Assembly: GCA_003164275.1 (NCBI GenBank)
Contig: PLSY01000281.1
Span: 1 to 10,871 of the forward strand
Direction of reading: 5' to 3'
Length of the DNA: 10,871 bases
From: Acidimicrobiaceae bacterium
GTDB taxonomy: Bacteria; Actinomycetota; Acidimicrobiia; Acidimicrobiales; RAAP-2
Below, one piece after another: positions 5,452-10,871 of the stretch (the first letter of the stretch is position 1; every line of letters starts with the position of its first letter). Made by a program: the position numbers and the translations under genes. The notes under the pieces were generated by a model, which did no database searches, was not told where the DNA came from, and saw nothing but the letters and a program-made list of their open reading frames with translations.

Positions 5452-6606
5452 CTAGGGCCTTTCGCTCCCCACCACCCACATGGCGAAGAACTGGGAGCCT
5501 CCGCCATAGGCCTGGCCGAGCGCCACCTTCGCCCCGTCGATCTGGTGCTCGCCGGCCTGTCCCCGCACCTGCATGGCCACTTCGAGAAAGCGGAGCATGC
5601 CTGAGGCCCCGATCGGGTTGGATGAGAGCACACCGCCCGAGGTGTTCCACGGAATGTCGCCGTCGAAAGCCGTCGCCCCCGACTCGGTCAGCTTCCAGCC
5701 GTCACCGAGAGCGCAGAACCCGAGGTTCTCCAGCCACATGGGCTCGTACCAGCTGAAGGGAACGTAGACCTCGGCCACGTCGATCTGAGCACGTGGGTCG
5801 GTGATCCCGGCCTGGGCGTAGACGTCGGCTGAACAGTCCCGGCCGGCCTGGGGATTGATCTGGTCCCGGCCGGCGAACATGGTCGGCTCAGACCGCATGG
5901 CCATGCCGTGAATCCATGCCGGTGGGTAGTGGCCCGACACCGAGTCCTCGGCCGCCAGCACCATGGCCGCGGCCCCGTCGGACGATGGGCACGCCTCGAG
6001 ATAGCGCAGGGGGTCCCACAGCATCATCGAGTCCTCGACCATCTTCATGTCGATGTCGGCCAGGTGCAGATGGGCGTAGGGATTCCGCATGGCGTTCAAG
6101 CGATCCTTGACCGCCACCATCCGTCCGATGTACTCGGGAGCGCCGGAGCGCCGCATGTAGGCCCGGATATGGGGTGCGAAGTACCCGCCGGCTCCGGCCA
6201 GCAGCGGGGCGGAGAACGGCTGAGGGACCGACAGCGCCCACATGGCGTCCGAGTCGGACTGCTTCTCGTAGGCCACGGTGAGGACGCGCTTGTGGATCCC
6301 CGACGAAATCAGGTGGGCAGCCACAAGTGCGGTCGAGCCCCCTACCGAGCCGGCGGTGTGGACCCGGATCATGGGCTTTCCGACGGCACCAAGAGCGGGA
6401 GCCAGGTAGAGCTCGGGCATCATGGCCCCCTCGAACATGTCCGGGGCCTTGCCGATGACCACGGCGTCGATGTCCGACCAGGTGAGGTCGGCGTCGGCCA
6501 GCGCTGCCTTCGCCGCTTCCCGCACCAATCCGGCGATCGAGACATCGTCCCGCTTCGACTTGTGATGGGTTTGGCCCACCCCGATCACCGCACAACGCTC
6601 GGCCAT
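5452..6606 (-). CDS. SCP-x/thiolase-fold protein, Ltp3-like, lacking canonical catalytic residues
   Basis: A 384-residue thiolase-superfamily protein of the lipid-transfer/SCP-x branch, full length for the family. It begins MAERCAVIGVGQT and has the usual core: ALADADLTWSDIDAVVIG, DGAAAMVLAAED and the C-terminal NTSGGVLSSNPIGASG. By eye the nucleophilic Cys is Ser87 (AGSVGG), the GHP His is Asn330 (SSNPIG), and the CxGGG Cys is Ala366 (AYGGG, with Tyr367). Ordinary thiolysis is therefore unlikely. Related Ltp2 with its DUF35 partner is a retro-aldolase in steroid side-chain degradation, so C-C cleavage of an acyl-CoA is a reasonable hypothesis. It is last in a four-gene operon and overlaps the preceding gene by one nt (TGATG). 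ATG 6606 has a 7-nt spacing to GGAGG (6614-6618); GTG 6609 one codon upstream is the alternative. The substrate is unknown. Confidence 0.88.
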   Translation of the reverse strand: MAERCAVIGVGQTHHKSKRDDVSIAGLVREAAKAALADADLTWSDIDAVVIGKAPDMFEGAMMPELYLAPALGAVGKPMIRVHTAGSVGGSTALVAAHLISSGIHKRVLTVAYEKQSDSDAMWALSVPQPFSAPLLAGAGGYFAPHIRAYMRRSGAPEYIGRMVAVKDRLNAMRNPYAHLHLADIDMKMVEDSMMLWDPLRYLEACPSSDGAAAMVLAAEDSVSGHYPPAWIHGMAMRSEPTMFAGRDQINPQAGRDCSADVYAQAGITDPRAQIDVAEVYVPFSWYEPMWLENLGFCALGDGWKLTESGATAFDGDIPWNTSGGVLSSNPIGASGMLRFLEVAMQVRGQAGEHQIDGAKVALGQAYGGGSQFFAMWVVGSERP

Positions 6607-7682
6607 CACTCACCCTCCATGACGCAGACGAGATTCTGTTGGAGACAAGGCCCTGACGTGGCGTGGGCGACAGCACGTCGTGCCCGGCCTGTCCGGATCT
6701 GCTCGGCTGCCTCGCCGATACGGATGAGGCCGGCAACCATCAAGGCGTTGGCCGCCAGTGCCCCGCCCGATGGATTGATGACCACGTCATCGCCCAACCC
6801 GAGGGCCTCTTTCAGGATGATCTCTTGATGGGCGTAGGGGGCGTGGAGCTCGGCCACATCGATCGGGCCGTCCGCCACTCCGGCCACGTCGGCGGCCTTG
6901 GCCGTCGAGGGAGACGCGGCAAGATCGCGTGCCCCGATCGAGTGGGTCTCGATCCGGTGGTCGAACCCGGTGATCCACACCGGCGAGTCCGACCACTCCC
7001 GTGCCTTGTCCCCCGCCGCGAGGACGATGGCCGCCACCCCGTCGGTGATCGGAGGCAAGGCGTGCCTACGCAGTGGGGTCACCACATAGTCGTCTTGGAG
7101 GAGCACGTCAGGGGCAACGTCGTTGGCCACCTGGGCGTTGGGATTGGACAACGCGTTCTTTCGGTTCCGTGAGGCAATGGCTGCGAACTCGGCCTCTGAG
7201 CCCTTGCCCGCGTCGATGAGGGTGCGGGCTTGGAGGGCGGCCATGCTCACTGGGTCAGGCCAGAGAGGGGCCAGGTAGTAGGGATCGAGCTGCAGCGCAA
7301 GGATCTCCAAGAGGTTCCCGGGCGACGAGCGTCCGAAGCTGTAGACAAGGGCTGCATCGATCTCGCCCTCCTGCAGGAGTGCCCATGCCTCGTAGAGGGC
7401 CCAAGCCCCGTCCATCTCTACGTGGCTCTCCGAGCGAGGGGGCCATACCCCGACGGCGTCGAGGGCGGCCACGAAGCTGAAGGGACCCCCGATCAGGTAG
7501 TCCGTGGAGCCTGAGCAGATGAACTGGACGTCGTCCTTCGTGATGCCGATGTTGGCGAAGACCTCAGCGACGACGGGCATGAGCATCTCGACTTCGTTGT
7601 GCTCGTCATCCCGGCGCACGTTCTGCGCCTGGGCGAACGAGGCCACCGAGACGGGCCGGATGGTTCGGCTGGAGGCGCTCAC
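6606..7682 (-). CDS. Second thiolase-fold protein, Ltp4-like, lacking canonical catalytic residues
   Basis: A 358-residue thiolase-superfamily protein clearly different from its neighbour. Recognisable parts are EMLMPVVAEVFANIGITKDDVQ, the central GVAAIVLAAGDKA and the C-terminal NPSGGALAANALMVAG (303-318). In an ungapped by-eye alignment the nucleophile position in VEMDGAWAL (88-96) is Glu89, the GHP His is Ala313, and the CxGGG Cys is lost (TSGPC, 342-346). So it probably has either a different chemistry or a structural role beside the 384-residue protein; some SCP-x pairs form heteromers. It starts with GTG 7682, overlapping the DUF35 stop by 4 nt (GTGA), with AAGGAG (7688-7693) 5 nt upstream. 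Length and place in the operon recall mycobacterial Ltp4 (from memory). Whether it binds CoA is untested. Confidence 0.85.
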   Translation of the reverse strand: MSASSRTIRPVSVASFAQAQNVRRDDEHNEVEMLMPVVAEVFANIGITKDDVQFICSGSTDYLIGGPFSFVAALDAVGVWPPRSESHVEMDGAWALYEAWALLQEGEIDAALVYSFGRSSPGNLLEILALQLDPYYLAPLWPDPVSMAALQARTLIDAGKGSEAEFAAIASRNRKNALSNPNAQVANDVAPDVLLQDDYVVTPLRRHALPPITDGVAAIVLAAGDKAREWSDSPVWITGFDHRIETHSIGARDLAASPSTAKAADVAGVADGPIDVAELHAPYAHQEIILKEALGLGDDVVINPSGGALAANALMVAGLIRIGEAAEQIRTGRARRAVAHATSGPCLQQNLVCVMEGE

Positions 7683-8191
7683 AGGTACTCCTTGTACGTC
7701 TCGTAGTCGGCGTCGGCCCCACCGGTGGGGCGGAAGTACCTGACCGACGAGAGCGACGGGGACAGCTCCTCGGGCTCCACCCAGACGGCCTCGACCCGCA
7801 AGCCCATGCGAACGTCATCGGTAGGGATCTCTTGGATCAGGCCCATGAACGAGATGTTTGCCCCATCGAGAAGGACCTGGGCGCAGATGTAGGGGATCTC
7901 GATGGACTGGCCGGCGAAGGGCACGTTGACCACGCAGTAGGTGGTCACCGTGCCGGTGTTGGGAAGGTCGACATCCTCGGTGGTGGGCAGGCCGTCGGTC
8001 GGACAGGAGCCCCGCGAAGGGATGTAGACCTTTCCGCACTTCGGGCACCGCTGGCCCACGAATCGACCCTGCTCGAGCCCGCGCAGGAATCGCGACTGTG
8101 CCACGCCGGGGGTGAACTCGAAGTCAAGCCTGATGGGCGTGGCCAAAGTGGTCACCGGCCCTCGGCCTTCAGTGCTGGCGACGTCGACCAT
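7679..8191 (-). CDS. DUF35 OB-fold protein with zinc ribbon
   Basis: A 170-residue protein with the DUF35 layout. A rubredoxin-like ribbon spans about 40-70, with C49-P-K-C52, PSRGSC63 and D66, so the usual fourth Cys is Asp. An OB-fold follows at about 75-140 (GTVTTYCVVNVPFAG, PYICAQVLLDG, FMGLIQEIP, GLRVEAVW). DUF35 proteins dock on thiolase-fold enzymes: ChsH2 activates the steroid aldolase Ltp2, and archaeal DUF35 bridges thiolase and HMG-CoA synthase, with the OB-fold helping to hold CoA. Here it is encoded immediately before two thiolase homologues, so it is very probably a subunit of their complex. Its ATG (8191) overlaps the previous stop as TGATG, indicating coupling. The C-terminal tail (146-170) ends in DYETYKEYL. 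The family is sure; the Asp ligand is an inference from position. Confidence 0.9.
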   Translation of the reverse strand: MVDVASTEGRGPVTTLATPIRLDFEFTPGVAQSRFLRGLEQGRFVGQRCPKCGKVYIPSRGSCPTDGLPTTEDVDLPNTGTVTTYCVVNVPFAGQSIEIPYICAQVLLDGANISFMGLIQEIPTDDVRMGLRVEAVWVEPEELSPSLSSVRYFRPTGGADADYETYKEYL

Positions 8192-8649
8192 CAGGACGCC
8201 TTCTCCTCGGGAACGAAGCAGTGGATGTCGGCCATGGCACCCACTCGCTCCTCGGCCGGTCGGAACTTGACCGTCACCCGATCGCCCCTGGCCAGCTGGT
8301 CAGCTCCCCCCGAGTCGACCACATGGAGCATGGCCGTATCGGCGCCGTCGAGTCGGATCAGGGCCCATGCGAATGGGGTCTGCAAGGGATGCTTGGGCAA
8401 GGGCTTCGCCACCCACGCCCACGTCTCGATCACGCCTCCCGGGCCCACCTCGACCATCTCGCCGGTATCGTCGCCGGTGGTCGGGTCGTACTCCGTCGGA
8501 GGGACGATCACCGATCCATCCGCCCCTTCGATGCCGAGCAGCTTTCCGTCCCGCAGGCTGGTGAAGAACGCTCCGATCACCGGTCCTGTCGACCGTGAGT
8601 ACGGGTACTCGATCCGGTGACTGGCGTGCAACGCCTCGCTCTCTGGCAT
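8191..8649 (-). CDS. DUF35-like OB-fold protein without zinc cysteines
   Basis: A 152-residue protein, the first gene of the operon. Residues about 70-147 look like a DUF35 OB-fold (GGVIETWAWVAKPL, FAWALIRLDGADTAMLHVVD, GDRVTVKFRPAEE). The N-terminal part FFTSLRDGKLLGIEGADGS (28-46) followed by VIVPPTEYDP (47-56) has the shape of the ribbon region, including the PP that follows it, but none of the zinc cysteines; the only Cys is near the C-terminus (144). It may be a structural or CoA-binding subunit pairing with one thiolase homologue while the zinc-containing DUF35 pairs with the other. ATG 8649 has GGAGG (8656-8660) 6 nt upstream. Its stop overlaps the next start. Together with the 170-residue protein it would equal a double-DUF35 protein of about 300 residues such as mycobacterial Rv3521 (from memory). 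Confidence 0.82.
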   Translation of the reverse strand: MPESEALHASHRIEYPYSRSTGPVIGAFFTSLRDGKLLGIEGADGSVIVPPTEYDPTTGDDTGEMVEVGPGGVIETWAWVAKPLPKHPLQTPFAWALIRLDGADTAMLHVVDSGGADQLARGDRVTVKFRPAEERVGAMADIHCFVPEEKAS

Positions 8650-8695
8650 GTGGATCCTCCCCCTGGGGTCTCGTCCTCAATAGAATTCCGAGAAG

Positions 8696-8709
8696 TAGAA
8701 CACATTTCA
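8696..8709 (-). promoter_or_regulatory. KstR-like operator candidate upstream of the thiolase/DUF35 operon
   Basis: TAGAACACATTTCA fits the mycobacterial KstR box TNNAACNNGTTNNA at seven of eight fixed positions (A instead of G in the right half). It lies 47 bp upstream of the operon's ATG, a place where a TetR-type repressor would cover the promoter. Roughly 0.1 such match is expected by chance in this 203-bp gap. No kstR gene is in the window. Confidence 0.4.
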
Positions 8710-8751
8710 CTTTTGGCTGCCAGATGCCCCCCCGACCGGCTTAGGCCAAGG

Positions 8752-8763
8752 TGACCCGGGTCA
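8752..8763. repeat. 12-bp perfect palindrome in the PTP/operon gap
   Basis: TGACCCGGGTCA is a perfect palindrome 103 bp upstream of the operon start. A second inverted repeat with the same half-site, GGTCA-N7-TGACC, lies at 8819-8835. A single 12-bp palindrome is expected a few times in a window this size, so only the shared half-site makes it notable. The rest of the 8650-8852 gap holds no gene I can support. Confidence 0.35.
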
Positions 8764-8818
8764 GGTCTCGGGCACCCCGGGCGGATTACGACACCCACCT
8801 TTCCATCCCCCTGTGGCT

Positions 8819-8835
8819 GGTCACACGGGATGACC
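8819..8835 (-). terminator. Inverted repeat just after the phosphatase gene
   Basis: GGTCA and TGACC pair across 7 nt, 18 bp beyond the stop of the phosphatase gene. It may help end that transcript, but has a short stem and no T run; alternatively it is a protein site sharing its half-site with the palindrome at 8752-8763. Confidence 0.25.
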
Positions 8836-8852
8836 GGCGGGAGGTCAAGCCT

Positions 8853-9404
8853 CTAGCTGACAACGGCCACCATGTCCGCCAGCGGCCCGAGGAGCCCCCG
8901 GCATCCGGCCTCGACCAGCGCCAGACATGACTCGAAGTCATCACCGTCGCCGTAGTAGGGATCGGGAACATCAACGGCCCCACCTGCTCGTGAGTCGAAC
9001 TGGCGCAGCATGACGAGGCGGGTGTCATAGCGGTCGTCCCCGGCCTTGGTGCGACCGAGGCTGAGCAGCGTCTGCTGATGCCCCCTGTCCAGGCACACGA
9101 TGAGATCGGTCGAGGTGAACCGAGTTGTGGCGAATGCCTGGGCCCGATGACCGTGATCGACATAGCCCCGTGCCTCGAGGGCCATCCTCGCTCGGAGGTC
9201 CATGGGTTCCCCGGCGTGCCACCCCCCGGTGCCGGCACTGGTGATCTCGAGGTGTTGGCCGAGGGTCGAGCCGTCCCCCAAGACCAGTTGGTCAGCCAAA
9301 CGGCGCAGGACCACCTCGGCCATGGGCGATCGGCAGATGTTGCCAGTGCAGACGAAACAGACGGCGATCCGTTCGTGGGGAGATGGCGGCTGCGACTCAC
9401 TCAC
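8853..9404 (-). CDS. Low-molecular-weight protein tyrosine phosphatase
   Basis: A 183-residue cytoplasmic phosphatase of the LMW-PTP family. The signature loop CTGNICRS (Cys19 nucleophile, Arg25 phosphate binder, Ser26) follows the first strand IAVCFV, and the general-acid Asp is in DPYYGD (Asp148). STDLIVCLDRGH in the middle is the usual core. The long DLRARMALEARG segment also fits. Members dephosphorylate phosphotyrosine proteins, or arsenate reductases share the fold; the DPYYG loop favours a phosphatase. The start is uncertain: GTG 9404 keeps the promoter region free but has no visible ribosome site, and a TTG at 9464 would add 20 residues unlike the family and cover the direct repeat. 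It is the first gene leftward from the divergent gap, 203 bp before the DUF35 operon. No cognate tyrosine kinase is nearby. Confidence 0.9.
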   Translation of the reverse strand: MSESQPPSPHERIAVCFVCTGNICRSPMAEVVLRRLADQLVLGDGSTLGQHLEITSAGTGGWHAGEPMDLRARMALEARGYVDHGHRAQAFATTRFTSTDLIVCLDRGHQQTLLSLGRTKAGDDRYDTRLVMLRQFDSRAGGAVDVPDPYYGDGDDFESCLALVEAGCRGLLGPLADMVAVVS

Positions 9405-9445
9405 TGCATCATTGTGCCCGGCTCCGGGTATAGGTCCGGTCACGA

Positions 9446-9464
9446 GGTACCAATGCGGTACCAA
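9446..9464. promoter_or_regulatory. Direct repeat GGTACCAA x2 in the divergent gap
   Basis: GGTACCAA occurs at 9446-9453 and 9457-9464, one DNA turn (11 bp) apart, between the leftward phosphatase and rightward PPOX genes. On the minus strand each copy reads TTGGTA, -35-like, and TATACC (about 9428-9433) could be a -10 box. A shared operator or the core of the phosphatase promoter are both possible. Confidence 0.35.
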
Positions 9465-9519
9465 CTACCGTGCCGGCGTTGTCGTGGCCACTCACGGCGA
9501 GCCGCGATTGGAGAGACTC

Positions 9520-9981
9520 ATGCCACACCATCCGATGAGCAATGACGAGCTGCGGAAGTTCCTCACCAGTCACCCTGCTCGCACCGCCAAACTGGCCACC
9601 GTCCGGGCCGACGGCCGACCCCATGTGGCACCCGTCTGGTTCATGCTCGACCTCTCGAAGGTGGATGACGACTCCCCGCTCGGCGACATCGTCTTCAACA
9701 CAGGCGAGGACACCCTGAAAGGCAAGGCCCTTAGGCGTGACCCACGGGTGGCCCTGTGCATGGATGACGAGAACCCCCCGTTCTCTTTCGTCACGATCGA
9801 GGGCACGGCCACCCTGAGCGAAGATCTCGACGAGGTGGTCCACTGGGCCACCCTCCTCGGCGGGCGCTATATGGGCGATGACACGGCAGAGGCCTATGGA
9901 AAGCGCAACGGCATCCCCGGTGAGTTGTTGGTCAGGGTTCGGCCGACAAATATCGTGGCCGTCGCCGACCTGGCCGACTGA
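9520..9981 (+). CDS. PPOX-class (FDOR-B-like) F420-dependent or flavin-binding oxidoreductase
   Basis: A 153-residue split-barrel protein of the pyridoxamine-phosphate-oxidase-like superfamily. ARTAKLATVRADGRPHVAPV (20-39) followed by WFMLD, then DIVFNTGEDTLKGKALRRDP (56-75), RVALCMDDENPPFSFVTIEG (76-95) and a C-terminal LLVRVRPTNIVAV (136-148) are characteristic of the actinobacterial FDOR-B branch (Rv1155/Rv2074-like), which use F420 or FMN to reduce small molecules such as biliverdin. Cofactor choice cannot be told from sequence by eye. It is likely a cytoplasmic homodimer. ATG 9520 is chosen because GGAGAG (9510-9515) lies 4 nt upstream; the ATG at 9535 lacks a ribosome site, and the open frame back to 9202 overlaps the phosphatase. 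It begins the plus-strand pair with the SDR, 75 bp upstream. Confidence 0.9.
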   Translation: MPHHPMSNDELRKFLTSHPARTAKLATVRADGRPHVAPVWFMLDLSKVDDDSPLGDIVFNTGEDTLKGKALRRDPRVALCMDDENPPFSFVTIEGTATLSEDLDEVVHWATLLGGRYMGDDTAEAYGKRNGIPGELLVRVRPTNIVAVADLAD

Positions 9982-10022
9982 GCGGTCGGGCGGAGCTGGC
10001 CCCGAGCTGCTAGAGCTAGTGG

Positions 10023-10038
10023 CCGGCCGTCTGGCCGG
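10023..10038 (+). other. Hairpin between the PPOX and SDR genes
   Basis: CCGGCC and GGCCGG form a perfect 6-bp GC stem with the tetraloop GTCT, 18 nt before the SDR start and ahead of its purine-rich ribosome site. No T tract follows (ACAAAAGGGG), so a terminator is doubtful; it may stabilise or tune the downstream message. Confidence 0.35.
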
Positions 10039-10056
10039 ACAAAAGGGGGAGGACCG

Positions 10057-10845
10057 GTGATTCTCGATCGATTTGCACTGCCTGGTCGCGTGGCCATCGT
10101 CACTGGAGCGGGCCGGGGCATCGGAGGGGCGACGGCCATCGGGCTGGCCGAGGCCGGGGCCGACGTCGTCATCGCCGCTCGCACCGTCGAGCAACTCAGC
10201 GAAGTCGCCGCGAAGATCGAGGCAGTGGGCAGAAGAGCCGTCGTCGTGCCTGCCGACCTGAGTGACTTAGAGGCAGTCGCTGGGCTCGTGGACCGGGCCC
10301 GAGAGGCATTCGGGCACTTGGATGTCGTGGTCAACAATGTGGGCGGGGCACTGCCGAGACCATTCATGGAGACATCACCCGGTCGCATGGAGCAGGCCTT
10401 CCACTTCAATGTGGCCACGGCCCACGCCCTCTTGCGATCCGCCGTACCGTTCATGCTCGAGAGCGGAGGCGGATCGGTGGTCAATATCTCCTCGGCCATG
10501 GGCAGGATGGCCGGGCGCGGCTACTTGGCCTACGGCACAGCGAAGGGGGCTCTCAGTCACTACACGCGACTTGCCGCTGCCGATCTCTCACCTCGGATCC
10601 GGGTGAATGCCATCGCCGTCGGCTCTGTTGCCACCTCGGCGCTCGACATCGTCATGCAAACCGACGACCTGCGTCAGGCTCTCGAGGCCTCGACGCCGCT
10701 GCATCGAATCGGCGATCCCGAGGACATCGCAGCCGCCGTCGTCTATCTGGCCTCACCCGCCGGCTCCTATATCACCGGCAAGGTGCTCGAGGTCGACGGA
10801 GGCATTGAGGGTCCGAATCTCGATATGGGAATGGCCGACCTATGA
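10057..10845 (+). CDS. Classical short-chain dehydrogenase/reductase, probably NADP(H)
   Basis: A 262-residue classical SDR of normal length. Rossmann motif TGAGRGIG (16-23), ADLSD (66-70), NNVGG (93-97, a variant of NNAG), catalytic Asn118, Ser146 (in NISSAMGR), Tyr159 and Lys163 (YGTAK) are all present. Arg42 after the second strand (IAAR) suggests NADP(H). [20 protein letters not shown] (214-233) and the DGG near the C-terminus complete the fold. Such enzymes oxidise or reduce hydroxyl/keto groups on fatty acyl, steroid or sugar substrates; the substrate here is not shown. GTG 10057 follows GGAGG (10048-10052) with a slightly short 4-nt spacing. It is likely co-transcribed with the PPOX gene. 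Its stop overlaps an ATG (ATGA), but that frame ends after six codons. Confidence 0.92.
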   Translation: MILDRFALPGRVAIVTGAGRGIGGATAIGLAEAGADVVIAARTVEQLSEVAAKIEAVGRRAVVVPADLSDLEAVAGLVDRAREAFGHLDVVVNNVGGALPRPFMETSPGRMEQAFHFNVATAHALLRSAVPFMLESGGGSVVNISSAMGRMAGRGYLAYGTAKGALSHYTRLAAADLSPRIRVNAIAVGSVATSALDIVMQTDDLRQALEASTPLHRIGDPEDIAAAVVYLASPAGSYITGKVLEVDGGIEGPNLDMGMADL

Positions 10846-10847
10846 CC

Positions 10848-10871
10848 ACTGACGGACACTGACGGACACTG
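10848..10871. repeat. 10-bp tandem repeat at the right edge
   Basis: ACTGACGGAC occurs twice in tandem (10848-10857, 10858-10867), followed by ACTG at the window end, so it may continue. It lies right after the SDR stop. An ATG at 10842 overlapping that stop (ATGA) opens a frame that reads MTTDGH and then stops at 10860 inside the repeat, so a coupled downstream gene either starts elsewhere or has been disturbed. Confidence 0.5.

Noticed and set aside
5908..6828. Open plus-strand frame opposite the thiolase-fold genes
   Set aside because: It has no domain and is antisense to strongly conserved thiolase motifs.
9405..9464. Longer phosphatase start at TTG 9464
   Set aside because: It has no ribosome site, adds residues unlike the family and runs over the likely promoter and direct repeat; GTG 9404 is preferred, with some doubt.
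9202..9519. Upstream extension of the PPOX gene
   Set aside because: The open frame overlaps the divergent phosphatase gene, and ATG 9520 has a good GGAGAG site.
1..10871. Mobile element, phage, toxin-antitoxin, defence system or CRISPR array
   Set aside because: No transposase, integrase, nuclease, terminal inverted repeats or regularly spaced repeats were found; the genes are ordinary chromosomal families.

Overview
The window is about 10.9 kb of GC-rich, gene-dense bacterial DNA. Frequent GTG and TTG starts with GGAGG-type ribosome sites, a PPOX-class F420-type flavin/deazaflavin protein, a P450-type small ferredoxin and a double SCP-x thiolase/DUF35 operon all point to an actinobacterium. 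Acidimicrobiia or a relative is my guess, but no marker here fixes the order. I see no mobile element, CRISPR array, integrase or phage gene, and no abrupt change in composition.

Layout. Positions 46-283 hold tRNA-Glu(CTC) and tRNA-Gln(CTG), both on the minus strand. Next come a one-pass membrane DUF218 protein (373-1020), glutamyl-tRNA synthetase gltX (1061-2545) and a 65-residue 3Fe-4S-type ferredoxin (2553-2750), whose stop codon lies 7 bp before the gltX start. A DUF1275 membrane protein (2862-3596) and a two-domain ABC-F ATPase (3701-5359) follow, both starting with TTG behind perfect GGAGG sites. Positions 5452-8649 are a tight four-gene operon read right to left: DUF35-like protein without zinc cysteines, DUF35 protein with a zinc ribbon, then two different thiolase-fold proteins. 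All of its junctions are 1-4 nt overlaps. A 203 bp gap with several palindromes separates it from a low-molecular-weight protein tyrosine phosphatase (8853-9404). The strand then switches. A PPOX-class protein (9520-9981) and a classical SDR (10057-10845) run to the right edge, with a direct repeat of GGTACCAA in the divergent gap.

Functional themes. The left part is a Glu/Gln-tRNA charging neighbourhood: GluRS beside the tRNA-Glu and a U1:A72 tRNA-Gln, which fits a non-discriminating GluRS plus GatCAB route. The centre-right part is acyl-CoA/lipid metabolism. Gene order and sizes of the four-gene operon recall, from memory, the mycobacterial Rv3521-Rv3522(ltp4)-Rv3523(ltp3) sterol side-chain genes, with the DUF35 protein here as two genes. 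By eye, both thiolase homologues lack the Cys/His/Cys catalytic set. This suggests a retro-aldolase or other repurposed activity, as known for Ltp2-ChsH2, rather than ordinary thiolysis. A KstR-like 14-mer 47 bp upstream of the operon strengthens this idea without proving it. That operon is the most interesting system in the window.
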